A stretch of DNA of 64,000 nt from Acanthochromis polyacanthus (lineage: Eukaryota > Chordata > Actinopteri > Pomacentridae). Of this stretch, positions 47,181-59,289 are shown piece after piece. The notes below the pieces were generated by a model. It had not been told where the DNA came from and made no database searches. It saw only the letters and a program-made list of their open reading frames with translations. The stretch spans positions 24,971,361-25,035,360 of the forward strand of contig NC_067120.1 of assembly GCF_021347895.1 (NCBI RefSeq). Reading direction: 5' to 3'. The position numbers were made by a program, and so were the translations under genes. How positions within the stretch are numbered: the first letter of the stretch is position 1; every line of letters starts with the position of its first letter.

Positions 47181-47769
47181 CCAACTCCAAGTTTTGCAAC
47201 TTAATTTTGCTTTTGGATGATTGATTGCTTTTGGGTGATATATTCAAGGATAATATGTATATTCATATGTTTATCGATACTGAACATGAACTTAGAGCCA
47301 ACTTTGTGTCTCTCTCCGTGTTCAGCTCTTGCGTGAGTCTTAACATACTTAATGTGATCTTGTATCAACCTCATTTGTTGAACTGATGAAACAGATTAGG
47401 ATATAGGAGAAACAGTGCCAATTAGTAGTGCTCAAAATATGAGGGGGAATACAAGACAAAGTAAGCTGATGTAGTTAAACACAAAATGTGCATGGGGAGG
47501 AGGTCGGGGTGGATAAGTAGGCCAGTCAAACATGTGACTTTAGGGAAGCAGAATACTTCTTATTTCACCAAACCAGAAGCCTACACATCTTTATTGGTGT
47601 AACCATTATAACTAAGGGTCTATATTCTATCCCAATTCTGGATGTTGAAGTTGAGACAAACACATTTGTACTGTTAATGCTATGATTCCCATTTCCCATG
47701 ATTCCCAGTTCCCATAATTACAGATTCGAATTATGTATATAACTATTGATTAAAATTATGAATGTAGGG
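47181..47769. other. Intergenic, nothing recognised
   Basis: AT-rich, no feature recognised. Confidence 0.45.
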
Positions 47770-47943
47770 CTCTTTATAGGACACGATGGACAAAGACAAG
47801 ATTATCTAAATTCTATCAAGAACTGGAACCTAATCGTAAAAGATGCAACGAGTGTCTGACAAATCATCTTCATAAGTTCTGGTGTTGCCCATCACTTGTG
47901 ACTATTGGACAAATATTTTTGATACAATATCAGACATAATTGG
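47770..47943 (+). pseudogene. Small L1-type ORF2 C-terminal fragment
   Basis: The frame RTRWTKTRLSKFYQEL, then C..C, then HLHKFWCCPSL follows the spacing of the C-terminal Cys-His region of L1-type ORF2 (compare LYHCIWECEKMQKFW in the L1 at 57120). It is about 55 codons, frameshifted and without a 3' end. Confidence 0.55.
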
Positions 47944-49382
47944 TGATTGAGAAGGATATGAGCTAAATATTGTCAAAAGCTGCTGTTAGGTCGAGGAGGA
48001 TGAGGAGTGAAGAAGAGCCACCATTTGCTGGCATCAAAAGGTCATTTGTGACCCTGACCAGTGCTGTCTCAGTGCTGTGGGCAGAGCAGAAACCTGACTG
48101 AATTTTTTCAAAGAGATTATGTTGTTGTAAATAGTACTGAACTTGGGTGGCAACAACTTTTTCCATTACTTTTGAACGAAACAGGATATTTGAAGCTGTA
48201 CCTGGTAAGGGGTTCTGCGCCCAGGATGGGTTCTTTGAGAAGTAGTTTAATGACAGCAGTTTCAAGCTCAGTTGGAACATGGCTGGACTGGAGGGAGTGG
48301 TTTGATGTTTTTGTGATAAGAGGACTTATGGGAGAGAGATTTGATTTTATCAGGAATGTGTGCAGGTGGATGATTTCATTTTCTTGATGATGGCCTCAAC
48401 TTCATGCTGTTAAACCTCAGAGAAACAGTGAAGGGGGAAGGAGGTCACTGGCTGGGGGCTGGCAGACAGGGAAGGAGGGGTAAGAGAGCTGGGGAGATGG
48501 GAATGGATGGTGTTGATTTTGGTTTTTGAAAAGTTAAAAGAAATTGTTACACTGATCTTCTGTGTTTTCTGTGAGTGTTTGAAACTGAGGTTTAAGGAGG
48601 TAGTTTATAGTAGAGAACAGCTGCTTGGAGTTCCCATGACTGTTGCTGATGGTGCTGGAGTAGAACTGTGACCGTGCATCTTTCAGCAACTCTGCATTGG
48701 CTTTTTGGTGTTCCTGGTAAGCTAGCCTGTGTACAGACAGTCCAGATGATTTTAGACACTGCTCAAGGGCATGGCCAGCCAGTCTTCATTTGCTGCTCTC
48801 TGGTATACCTGGGGAAGAGTGGGCAAAAGTCACTGTTCTGGCTTTGATATGGGCGTGCAGATCCAGGACACTGCAAAGAGATCTGCTGTAATATTCCACT
48901 GACACACTGGGAGATGAGAAATTTGCAGAGGCGAGAAGCTGGAGACCTTAGGTCATGATGTCCATGTTGATATTTTTGATATTACGGAAGTGAATTTGGC
49001 ATTTGGGCTTGGAATGGGGAGGCAGAAAAGGCGATTCAAGAGAGATTACCTTATGGTCAGAGACACCCAGGTCATATGCATGTAGGCTGTTGACAGGAGC
49101 AAACTCAGTGATAACCAGATCAAGAGTGCGCCCCCTGGTGTGTGTGGGGACATCAACACGCTGTGTGAGATTTATGCAGTCCAGAAGTTGTAGAAATTCA
49201 GTTGCTAAGTGACAGAGGGGTGTCAACATGAATGTTCAGGTCTCCAAGTATTAGAATATTGGCAGATGTGGCACAAAGTGATGTGAGGAGGTCATGCATC
49301 CCTGGGATGAAAGCTGAGTTTGGTTTGCATGTCCAATAAATGAGTAATATCGTCAATGGAAATGGAAGTGGAAATTCAGGTT
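47944..49382 (-). pseudogene. L2/CR1-type LINE fragment (endonuclease and start of RT)
   Basis: On the minus strand, ILGDLNIHVD (near 49235) and TRGRTLDLVIT with VSDHKVI (49150-49060) are endonuclease motifs. Then RSKVMEKVVATQVQYYLQQ, SGFCSAHSTETALVRVTNDL and LLILLDLTAAFDNI (48200-47963) are RT motifs up to box A. Frameshifts lie in between. The copy stops just after box A at 47944, so it is truncated at both ends. Confidence 0.75.
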
Positions 49383-49460
49383 TACATTTGTATGTAAGGT
49401 GTGAGTTTTCGTGGAAAACATAAAATTGTCTTGGTGACCCCAAACTTTTGAACGATAGTG
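49383..49460 (-). mobile_element. MITE family M terminal fragment (copy 9)
   Basis: GTGAGTTTTCGTGGAAAACA and GACCCCAAACTTTTGAACGA then TAGTG match one end of family M. It abuts the L2 fragment. Confidence 0.7.
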
Positions 49461-50580
49461 TGAGCGTGACATTGCTGTTGCATTGCTCAACAAATCTCAT
49501 CACATCGTTATGTGTGCAACGGCAACAAAGCCTTCACTCTGTCAGAAACAACAATAGAGTTGATGCAACAGTTTATATATAAAAACAGGCAAAAATGGAA
49601 GAATGTCAGAATCAGCCTAGATCTTTTCCCCTCAGAGGTAAGAGGTCATTTCCAGCAGAACAAGCTTGGCTTCACACCAACTTGAGCTTTAAACCTCTGG
49701 CGCAGCCCCGGCCTCCCGCTCTGCCTCTTCAAACTATCAATAAAAGGATTCCAACTTGGCACCATGCTCAGATTCTGCAGATTGAGTGGACGATTAACGC
49801 ACAAGAGACTCTCAGAGTGGCAGAAATCCCCTCTCTGCCGTGCGGTGTCAAGTTACCCACCACAATTTTCAGGGGTTTTAGAGTCTTCCTGTGGAAATCA
49901 ATATATTCTCTGTGGCAAAAATGATTCACGGTAAAGGTCTGACCAAAGAGAATCCAGAACTCAGGGGCAGCCGGCTGCTGCTGCTGAAAAGGCCATATTT
50001 CAAAGTGCTCAGCCAAAGATTTTCTAATGAAACCAAAGCACTTGTTTAGCAGGCAGCCAACCACCACCATCTCTTATTATACTTCTGAAAATGTCCATAA
50101 TTTGTCAAAAGTTAGAAAATCAATTGGAGAAGAATTTAGAATCACTTCAGCAGAAAAGCAGGTTGAAGGTGATTAAGCATATTCTTCGTGCTGGTCTGAT
50201 GTTTGAAATGGATTCCTAAAGTTTCCAGGACAAACCAGATTATAGACTTATCGACTTTTTGTCTTTTTTCTAACTGTTAGGTCTGTCATGTAGTCCATGT
50301 CATCTCCCAATGTCAACTATCCAACTAAGACAGAGCAGACTGCTGGAAGGACATGTAGTGAGGTTAAGTTTTTGATGGCTATGTCATTATAATTATTGTT
50401 ACAGCATTTCTTTATTTTGATGAATTAGATTAATATACATGTAACCCAGGTTAACAAACCTGTTTTAGTCTCTCTCTCTCCTTTCTCCCTGATGTATTTT
50501 TAAAACCTCGCGTTATTTTCTGGGTTTTGTGGGGATAAATTCATGGGGCTATTGGCCAATCATTGCCCTCCATTTAACAA
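49461..50580. other. Intergenic, no supported gene
   Basis: Open frames of up to 110 codons occur on both strands without motif support. A CCAAT-like ATTGGCCAATCA lies at 50551, just before the presumed LTR. Confidence 0.4.
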
Positions 50581-51961
50581 TGTCACGCAGTCACGTGACT
50601 CGGTCCGGCCAACTACTTCCCCTTTAATATGGCGCTGCTCGTCATTCCAGTAGCTGTGGGGCAGGCAACACGAGTCCGGAGCTACAGGTCAGTTTAAACT
50701 CCTTTAATAGCGCTATTTTTGCATTGCTTTTGCTTGATATTTACTATTTCTAATCGCTAAACTTGTAGATTCCCCCTACCGTCGCCATATTCGCATGTAA
50801 GCGGGCGTTGGGTGGTGATTAGACCAGGAACTGGTGAGTATTTGTTTGTATATCTTCGTGATAGCCGCATTAGCATTTGTATAGCCGCAATAGCCTAGCC
50901 GCCTCCATTCATTTATATGGAGCAGTTAGCATTTCTTGTGGTGTCCATTGTCTGTGAAGAGCACTACATGGTTTGTGCCTTGTTTGTCCAAGAATTGCAA
51001 CCAAACACATGTAATTGTCTGAGGTTCTATGGAGGCATACTAATGCCAAAAGTCCCTTTGTGGTTTAATGTGTTTTATTAGGAAATTGTGTACATTTTTA
51101 CCTTATAAAAATAATGTAGGTAACATTATTTTTATATGCTTTCAAGTGCAATTGATATATATTGCTATTGGTATTTATGTATTTTTGTATGCATTGATAT
51201 TTGGATTTGAAGAATGTGTTTTAGAATTTTAATTTGCATTTATGCAATAAGTGCATTTAATCCTGAATCTTGTATATACTGAATTGACGTAGCTATGAGA
51301 CTATTTGTGTAAATTTACAAAGAGATTCATTAGAGCTTTTGGTCCTGTTTAGGCCAAGGGTTTTGGATGGCAAGCTAAGAAGAAGCCTCGAACCAAGGAA
51401 CTGGCAACCGCTTCAGTCGTATTCCCTCCACCGGGCCGGTAGGGGCTCTGTAGCCCACAAGAAACTCTCCCACTGGCTAACTAGCCACTGCCGCCTAAAT
51501 CATCCAACACTTACACTTCCCTTTCCCAAAACTCCTTCTTCCATTCCCCTTTCCTCTGGACAATCGAATGCAACCCACACGTGGGTTTTCAAAAACTTTG
51601 GGTGGCTTGAACTGTGGACTTGTTTTTTGTTTTTTTTTGTCCTTCGGTCGCAGTTTTGTGCTCTGTGTATGGATTATGGACCTGACTTTTCTAAATGCTC
51701 TGGATGTTGTGCATTTATCTGATTGTAGTGGTTGTTTTCGATGAATATGAAAAAGAAGCACTGATGTTTGCGAATAGCCATGCACATTGTCTACTCTAAT
51801 TGTTCATTGTAAATACTTTTTGCACTTTACTAAAATTAAACTAACAGCATCATAAAAAACATTAAGTGTCCCGTCAGCTCTCTCCGAGAGCGAAATCAGA
51901 TCTTCTTTTCACTAGCCTATCAACTATATTGTTATATTTTACCATCACATAGTTGCTACAT
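50581..51961 (+). repeat. Presumed 5' LTR of the Gypsy element
   Basis: The candidate starts TGTCACGCAGTCACGTGACT and ends GTTGCTACA, followed by TAAATTGTGACGAGCTAGCC, which is how fish Gypsy leaders of this kind begin. Without the other LTR the borders are a guess. Open frames inside it are not genes. Confidence 0.4.
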
Positions 51962-52043
51962 AAATTGTGACGAGCTAGCCAGGAGAGAGTGTGAACAGGC
52001 GTGAATTCACTGAATTGAAAGTAAAGTCGATATTTGTGCAAAT

Positions 52044-52126
52044 ATGGATATCTTGGAGAAACATTGCATAAAAATACCTAGTGCTGTTCTGATGAAATAT
52101 GTCATAGATAAAGACACAGATGAAGA
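52044..52126 (+). pseudogene. Gypsy gag, N-terminal piece
   Basis: Starts with ATG at 52044 (MDILEKHCIKIPSAVLMKYV) and stays open to the L1 insertion. The frame resumes at 57848. The gag carries a later stop (TAG 59576) and a frameshift near 59765, so the copy is not functional. Confidence 0.7.
52110..52126. repeat. 17-bp target-site duplication of the L1, left copy
   Basis: AAAGACACAGATGAAGA here and again at 57848-57864, exactly bounding the L1. Confidence 0.92.
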
Positions 52127-52269
52127 GGTCCAACATGGCGGCGAGCTGAACACACTCATCGAGGAATGCTCCCCTTAGCTAGCGGCAATTTCTGCACTTA
52201 ATCTTTAACCAAAATCTTAAAAGGGTGTTAATTTGGATTATTTAGACCGCTGACACCTCTACTGTTGAA

Positions 52270-53139
52270 ATGACATCCAGAAAACAGAAAAAGGAGACAG
52301 TTCAGCCCGTTAACTCCACCGACTGGGACGCAAGCCCCTCTATATCCTCAAAGAAGCTAACACTGAGCACATGTTTGAGCAAAGAAGCTAGCACCGACAA
52401 CATGGAGGCTACTGAAGGAAACTTGATCATGAAAGCTATAGCGGACATGAAAAAAGAACTTTCGGAGGATATTGAAGGCGTTCTGAAGGCCGTTGATGGT
52501 ATTAAACGGGACTTCAGTGAATTTTCCAACAGGCTCACCGAGGCCGAACAACGCATTGGGAACACTGAGGATACTGTGAGTGCTCTGGAAAAAACAGTGG
52601 CCACACTCCAGAAGCAGGTCGACTTTCTTACCGCTAAAGCTGAAGATCAGGAGAACCGTAGCCGGGGTAACAATCTTCGTCTTATCAACCTGCCAGAGGG
52701 TGCAGAGGGACGCGACGTATCTTTTCTGGAGAGATGGCTTCCCGAAGTGTTGGGCACCGAGACCTTCCCCTGCCCGCTCTTCATTGAACGAGCCCACCGC
52801 CTGCAGAGCCGCCAAGACCGCATCTTTCCAAGACCGGTGATAATGCATTTTCTCAACTTTAAGGATAAAGAAAGGGCGATGCGGGCTGCCAGAGCCAAAG
52901 GAAAAGTGATGTTTGAGGAGCGGGAGGTGAAATTTTTCCACGATGTTGCCAAGGAAACACACATCAAAAGGAAGCGCTTTGACGAGGTGAAGCAGCAGCT
53001 TAAAACGCTCAACGTTCAATATGGGATCATGTATCCAGCACGGCTTCGGGTGACCCACGCAGGCCACTCACGAGTTTTTGACAATCCGAATGATGCTGCA
53101 GCTTTCGTCCGAGGCCTCTCTGCAGACCCGTCGGATTAG
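52270..53139 (+). CDS. L1 ORF1 protein (RNA-binding chaperone)
   Basis: Open for 289 codons. ORF1p forms trimers that coat the element's own RNA in ribonucleoprotein particles. Residues about 60-125 form a coiled coil with heptads (MKKELSEDIEGVLKAVDGIK, LEKTVATLQKQVDFL), about 128-215 an RRM-like domain beginning RSRGNNLRLINLPEG and containing IERAHRL and RPVIMHFLNFKDK, and about 216-280 a C-terminal domain. No stop or frameshift interrupts it. The start follows a 143-base leader. It lies 580 bases upstream of ORF2. Confidence 0.92.
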   Translation: MTSRKQKKETVQPVNSTDWDASPSISSKKLTLSTCLSKEASTDNMEATEGNLIMKAIADMKKELSEDIEGVLKAVDGIKRDFSEFSNRLTEAEQRIGNTEDTVSALEKTVATLQKQVDFLTAKAEDQENRSRGNNLRLINLPEGAEGRDVSFLERWLPEVLGTETFPCPLFIERAHRLQSRQDRIFPRPVIMHFLNFKDKERAMRAARAKGKVMFEEREVKFFHDVAKETHIKRKRFDEVKQQLKTLNVQYGIMYPARLRVTHAGHSRVFDNPNDAAAFVRGLSADPSD

Positions 53140-53716
53140 ATGGCTGATTCACCGTCGCTGATGTAGACCCTCTGGCTGAGGACAATGACTGGAACGGGTG
53201 AACTTTCTCTTTCTCTCTCGCTCTCTTTTATTTTCACCATTAATATTTCATTTTATAACGGACCTATGGAGGTGACAAGCATGTTTTGACCACACTCCCT
53301 GTTAAATGTGGTTTGTTTACAAAAAAAGGGGAGAAAAAAATTTTAAAAAAAAAACTCCCGTGGACACACTTCAACAGTAGAGAGGACGACTTTTAAATGT
53401 CTTCCCTATGCTAAGAATGTTTAAGTTCTCAAACATGCCGCTACCTGGGGACAGCTGATGATGGTCACGTGTGTAAGTATCGTTATTCTGCTCCTCTTTG
53501 TAGGATCAGAGCAGCTTTATGTTGTGATTTCTTATGTTTGGTTTTGTGGGAAACGCTGTCAGGTTCCGGGTGACAGTGGGGGAGGGATATTCTCGTCTTT
53601 CTTGGAGAATCATTTTAATCTCATAGTGCTTCTTGCCTTTTTTGATCCATATCACACCCTTTTATGTTTAATTCTTGATAACTTGTGTTTGGAATACAAT
53701 ATGGTATCCACAAAAA

Positions 53717-56700
53717 ATGAATGACTCAACTATAAAGATAACAACTTGGAATGTAAGAGGCTTAGGGAAACTGACTAAATTAAAGCAGGTTATGACAAAG
53801 GTTAAACAATTAAAATCTAAAATCATATTCCTACAAGAATCTCATCTTATGTCTAATGATATAATAAAGGTGAGGAGACGCTGGCCAGGGCAAATCTACT
53901 TTGCTTCATTCTCTAGCTGCTCCAGGGGAGTCATCACATTGATCCATAAATCTCTTCCTTTTCAAGTTAGGGAATCAATATCTGATCCAAATGGGAGATA
54001 TCTGATTTTACAAGGATCACTCTTTGGTGAAAATATTTCAATGGTCAATTTATATGGACCGAATGATGACTGCCCCAAATTCTTCGAGAATCTTTTTTTA
54101 TTACTAGCCTGTCTACCAGGCAGCTTGTTAATCGGCGGAGACTTTAACTGTACAATATCTCCTCACCTTGACCGCTCTTCAGGTATTGATACTACTCATA
54201 CACAGAGCAGAAAAATCTTGCAACATTTCATTGAAGAGCTAAACTTATGTGACCCCTGGAGGAGATTATTCCCCAATGATAGAGAATACTCATGTTATTC
54301 AAATGTTTCTAAGGGCCACTCCCGGATAGATTACTTTTTGCTGTCCAATAACCTTTTCCCCAGAGTAACAAGTTGTCTCTATGAATCCATCGTAATCTCT
54401 GACCATGGTCCAGTCTCCATATTATATAATGATAAAAATTTAACGCAGGGTAGCCGAAGATGGCGACTCCAGCCTAAATGGTTAAATGACCCAAATTTTC
54501 TGAAATATGTGGGAGAACAAATAGACATTTTTTTTTTTTGGTGAATAGGGAAGAGACATCGGCCTCAATAAGGTGGGAGGCATTTAAGGCCTATATTCGT
54601 GGACAAATAATCAGCTATACCAGCTCAATTACCAATAAAACAAATTTAGAAATGTTAACTTTAGATAAGACAATTAAACAACTTGAGAGGGAGGTTTACA
54701 ACTCAGAAGCTCACACACAAGAATTAGTAACTCTCAGGGCCAAATACAATGCACTTTCAACTGTAAAAGCAGAAAACAGCTTATATAAACTAAAACAAAC
54801 ATTTTATGAACAAGGGGAGAAAAGTGGAAAGTTGCTAGCTTGGCAAATAAAGAAGTTAGAAACTGAAAGAGCCATCAATAGTATTAAAATCGCAGATGAC
54901 ACAATCATTGTTGACCCCCTACTAATTAATGATACTTTCGCTGCTTATTTTCAGACTATATATGATTCAGAATCACCAGAATCAGATCAGGATCAATCTC
55001 GGTTCCTTGATCATCTCCCAATCCCCACTCTATCTGAGGATGATAAATTCTCGCTGGATCGTACGCTTACAACTGAGGAAATCTCTGAAGCTATAAAGTA
55101 TATGAAAGGAGGGAAGACAGCAGGTCCTGACGGTCTTCCAATCGATATTTATAAATTATTCAAAGATAAACTGATAAGCCCACTGAAAGATATGTATGAA
55201 GAGTCTTTTTGTAATGGTTGCCTACCCCCCTCTCTGCGAAATGCACTAATTACTCTGATATTAAAACCAGATAAACCACCGAACAAATGCGAATCTTATA
55301 GACCGATCTCTCTTTTAAATTCCGATACGAAAATAATAGCTAAATTGTTAGCTTTACGTTTAGAGAAATGCCTCCCATCTATAATAGGCAGTGATCAGAA
55401 TGGATTTATTAAGAATCGTCAGGCATACTATAATATCAGAAGAGAATTAAATATCATTTATGAAAAAGGAGAGTCACGCGACTCTTGTATTCTGTCCTTA
55501 GATGCCGAAAAGGCCTTCGACAGAGTCGAATGGCCATACCTATTTGATGTACTTCCCCGCTTTGGTTTTGGTGATTATTTTAGGCAATGGGTCAGACTTT
55601 TGTATTCTGGACCAAGTGCAGAGATAATGACTAATAATGTTATTTCCAAACCTTTCACCCTACATCGTGGAACCCGCCAGGGGTGCCCTTTGTCCCCCCT
55701 GCTTTTTGTTTTGGCACTTGAACCCTTTGCCATTTCCATCAGAAATCACCCTGTTATTAGAGGAATTCCAATTGCAGGTGTAGAGCACCGCATAGCCTTA
55801 TTTGCAGATGATACATTACTTTTTATGACTAAGTTGGAACAGTCACTATCAGCCCTTACTGATGTAATTGACAGGTTTGGGAAATTCTCAGGTTATAGAG
55901 TTAATAAGACCAAATCCTCTATTCTTTTTCTTAATGAACAGGAAAGGAGCCGACCGGAGATCCAGCATCCTTTTGTGAATGCTCCCAAAGGATTTCAATA
56001 TCTTGGGATTTTTATTACTCCAAGCCTAGAATCACTAATACCTGTCAATTATGACCCAGTTATTTTAAAAGTGAAGGAATCTCTAAGCAGATGGATCTCA
56101 CTCCCCCTATCCGTGATAGGACGTATAAATGTTGTAAAAATGAATGTTCTTCCTAAATTTTTGTATCTTTTCCAGTCCATCCCGCTGTCTCCTCCTCCTA
56201 AATTCTTTGAAGATATGAAATCAACATTCACTAAATTTATATGGAAATCCATGCGTCCAAGGCTCCGTCTTACACTATTATACCTTCCATTTGATAGGGG
56301 AGGCCTGAAGGTACCAAATCTCGTGTGGTACTATTGGGCAGCTCAATTAAGAGCAGCCAGCTTGTGGTTCTCTCCCCAACCACAGCTGCCCTGGGTAGGA
56401 ATTGAGGCACTGTCCACAAAAGGACTAGGATTAGACTCCTACCTATACTCAGACTCTGTTAAGAATCTGAAGAACAACACTCTGAATCCATTTGTCAGGA
56501 ATACCCTATTGATATGGCATAAGGTGCATAGTGTTATAGGCGATGTTCCTAATCTATCCTGCTTCTCACCTATCTGGGGTAATGCTGAGTTCAGACCGGG
56601 TAAAAATGATCTGGGATTTAAACAGTGGTCACAGAAGGGTATCAGGAGAGTCATGGATCTCTATGACAGTGATACACTGTTACCCTTCAATGAAATCAAA

Positions 56701-57516
56701 GACAAATTTAATATTTCTCAGACCCACTTTTTCAAATACCTACAGCTACGAAGCTTCATTAACTCTAAAATTAAGAATTCGTCTACTTGCCCCCCACTAA
56801 CAGTATTTGAACAGTATGTAGTTCAACACCAACATAGCAAGGGCCAGATCTCTTCTCTTTACAATATATTCTCATCATATTCCACAGAGTCCTCTGACTC
56901 AAAAAGAAAGTCCTGGAGTGAAGATTTAGGCGAAGATGTGCTTGAATGTGAGTGGAGTCAGGTGTGCTCTGAGGCCCATAATATTTCAATAAATACTAGA
57001 CTGAAATTAGTACAGTATAACTGGATCATGAGAACGTACATCACCCCAGAAAAGGTAAACAAATTCAATCCAAATGTCCCTGACACTTGTGTGAAATGTC
57101 AGACTCACAAAGGCACCCTCTATCATTGTATTTGGGAATGTGAGAAGATGCAGAAGTTCTGGAAAGAAGTCATTAACATAATCTCTCAAATCACCTCTAA
57201 ACGCATCCCTCTCTGTCCTAGAATTTGTATTTTGGGTTTGTACCCCATAAATCTTATTTTAAAAAAACATGAAACCACATTGATCAATCTTTGTTTCATT
57301 CACACGAAACGTCTGATTGCCATATACTGGAAAAATGTGTCAAGTCCCAACATTAGTCAATGGCTCAAGGAACTATCATCCTGCCTGGCTTTAGATAAAC
57401 TAACTTATGGTCTTAAACACAGGCTGGGGGAATTTTATGAGATCTGGAACCCTTTTTTAAATTTCTTGGAAAACACTGATCTACAACATACCCTTCAGTC
57501 TTTACTTCCCCCCTAA
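53717..57516 (+). pseudogene. L1 ORF2 (APE endonuclease and reverse transcriptase), split by one frameshift
   Basis: The first frame starts at MNDSTIKITTWNVRGLGK (ATG 53717; the frame is open from 53675) and codes the APE-type endonuclease (QESHLMSND, GGDFNCT, SRIDYFLL, ISDHGPVS). It ends at 54544 just past a 13-base T run (54526-54538). The second frame, open from 54538 to 57516, codes reverse transcriptase (GKTAGPDGLP, ITLILKPDK, FADDTLLFM at 55801) and the C-terminal Cys-His region CVKCQTHKGTLYHCIWEC. Only the length of the T run separates the two, so a single slippage, or a sequencing error, explains the break. Confidence 0.9.
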
Positions 57517-57847
57517 CACTTTACATACAGGCACATTCAAATCATCTGAAAACTTCACTAATCCTCCAATCTAATAATTTTATCTGTATGCCAAGCTCCA
57601 CTGTGACTATAAGTCTTGATATGTACTAATTGTAATTCTTAACACTTGTTGTCTTCATCTTATTTTCATTTTCATTTGCACTATATACTGAGATTTATAT
57701 ATTGTATTTCTGTTTATGTATATCTTGTTATAACTATTGAGAGGCGAGATTATGGGTGGGTGGTTGGGGGGTGGGATTATCTGTTCGGTCTGTGTTCTAT
57801 GTGTACATGTACACCTTGAATTAAAAATCAATAAAACATATGTTCAA

Positions 57848-58008
57848 AAAGACACAGATGAAGAAGTGGTTGAATTTTTGAGCCGTTATGGTAAAATTTC
57901 TAAAGCCGTAACAGTAAATGACCCTGGTGATTTTAAGGAAACCATTACTGTCGAATTTATGTCCCGTGATACCGTGGTTGAGTTACAAAATATTTTACCA
58001 TACAAGTA
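57848..58008 (+). pseudogene. Gypsy gag, second piece
   Basis: Continues the gag frame after the right L1 duplication (VVEFLSRYGKISKAVTVND) and stops at the TA where the pogo-like element is inserted. Its codon content is like the pieces on both sides. Confidence 0.75.
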
Positions 58009-59027
58009 CCGTATTTTCACGACTATAAGGCGCACATAAAAGTCTTAGATTTTCTTCAAATTGTGCGGCGCGCCCTATGGTGCAGTGCGTCCTGTGTGTG
58101 TTGTTGTAAGGCGGACGTAGACCAGGTGGTTTTTTCCACGCATCACCATCGCTGTTGATCTGTGACTCTATGCGTCCCCATCTCACAGCCGATGTGAAAA
58201 AACAAGTGAAGCAAATGAACTCTGAGCTTGCTGTCATTCCGGGAGGCCTGACAAAGGAACTCCAACTGCTGGCCATCGGTGTGAACCGGCCGTTCAAAGT
58301 AAGGCTGCGAGCGGCGTGGGAGCGATGGATGACCGATGGAGACCACAGTTTCACTAAGAGTGGAAGGCAGCGCCGGGCGAGTTACGCCACAATTTGCCAA
58401 TGGATTGTAGATGCTTGGGCTAACGTGTCTGCTGGCACTGTTGTTCGAGCTTTCGCAAAAGCCGGCATCATTTCCGAGGCGCCGCATGGCACGGAAAGTG
58501 ACTCTGACAGTGAAGAAAGTGAGCCTGGCATGTTTGATGGAGGTTTAGCGCAGCTGTTCAATTCAGAAACAGAGGATGAGGACTTCCATGGGTTTGATTG
58601 ATGATGATTACCGGTAAAAAAAAAATGTGAATACCAAACTCAGTTTTGCTCCCGCTCTATTTTTAAATACGCACACTTGTGTGCTTGTTTAATCCGTGTG
58701 TTTTACCATGCCCGCGCCTATTGATGATTAAAAAAATGTTAGTACTTTGTAATCAATACTTAAATAAAGCACAACCAAACTCAGTTTTGCTCCCGCTCTA
58801 TTTTTAAATACGCACACTTGTATGCTTGTGTGTGTGTTGTTGTTGTAAGGCCGACGTAGTAGAGGACACCATGAGAACGTTAAAGGGGGGAGAGTGGGCG
58901 TGGATTGTATATAAAACCCTCGCCATATAATCAGGTGCGCCTTATGTGTGTGTTAAATACAGTAATGGCACACATAACTGAGACTGCGCCTTTTGGTACA
59001 GTGCGCCTTTTGGTCGTGAAAATATGG
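58009..59027 (+). mobile_element. pogo/Tigger-like deletion derivative, 1019 bases
   Basis: Left CCGTATTTTCACGACTATAA.GGCGCAC and right GTGCGCCTTTTGGTCGTGAA.AATATGG are inverted, with TA duplicated at 58007-58008 and 59028-59029. Inside are two direct copies of a segment starting CAAACTCAGTTTTGCTCCCG (58637 and 58779). A C-terminal transposase piece remains at 58155-58601. Confidence 0.88.
58155..58601 (+). pseudogene. C-terminal remnant of a pogo-like transposase
   Basis: A 148-codon open frame with LAVIPGGLTKELQLLAIGVN then FKVRLRAAWERWMTDGDH and RRASYATICQWIVDAWANVS, as in the C-terminal end of fish pogo/Tigger transposases. The triad's first two Asp and the DNA-binding domain are missing. 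In relatives the motif reads LDIGVN with the last Asp; here it is LAIGVN, so a catalytic-region Asp may be lost. An acidic tail follows. Confidence 0.7.
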
Positions 59028-59061
59028 TATGTATGTCAAAACAATACAGTGACTTATGACC

Positions 59062-59289
59062 TTCTAGAGCAGGGGTGTCAAACTCAGTTCCTGGAGGGCC
59101 ACTATCCTGCATGTTTTAGATGTTTCCCTCTTCCAACACATGATTCAAATGATCAGCTTATCATCAAGCTCAGCAGAAGCCTGATAACGAGCCTGATCAT
59201 TTGAATCAGCTGTGTTGGAAGAGGGAAACATCTAAAACGTGCAGGATAGTGGCCCTCCAGGAACGGATCTTGACACCCCTGTTCTCGAG
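59062..59289. mobile_element. hAT MITE, 212 bases, with 8-bp duplication
   Basis: The element at 59070-59281 has CAGGGGTGTCAAACTCAGTT at one end and a near-complement ending ACACCCCTG at the other. TTCTAGAG (59062-59069) and TTCTCGAG (59282-59289) match at 7 of 8 bases. A long inverted interior (GATGTTTCCCTCTTCCAACA against its complement) makes it almost a full palindrome. Confidence 0.9.

Larger units (their letters stand above)
52127..57847 (+). mobile_element. Full-length L1-type LINE inserted in Gypsy gag
   Basis: 5.7 kb, from GGTCCAACATGGCGGCGAGC to a short A-rich tail after CAATAAAACATATG. It has a 5' UTR of about 143 bases, ORF1, a spacer of about 580 bases, ORF2 and a 3' UTR of about 330 bases. 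A 17-base duplication flanks it, the mark of target-primed reverse transcription. The 5' end is complete and decay is slight, so the insertion is recent. Confidence 0.95.

Noticed and set aside
51339..51722. 127-codon open frame ahead of gag
   Set aside because: It lies in the presumed Gypsy LTR and has no gag, env or host-like motif.
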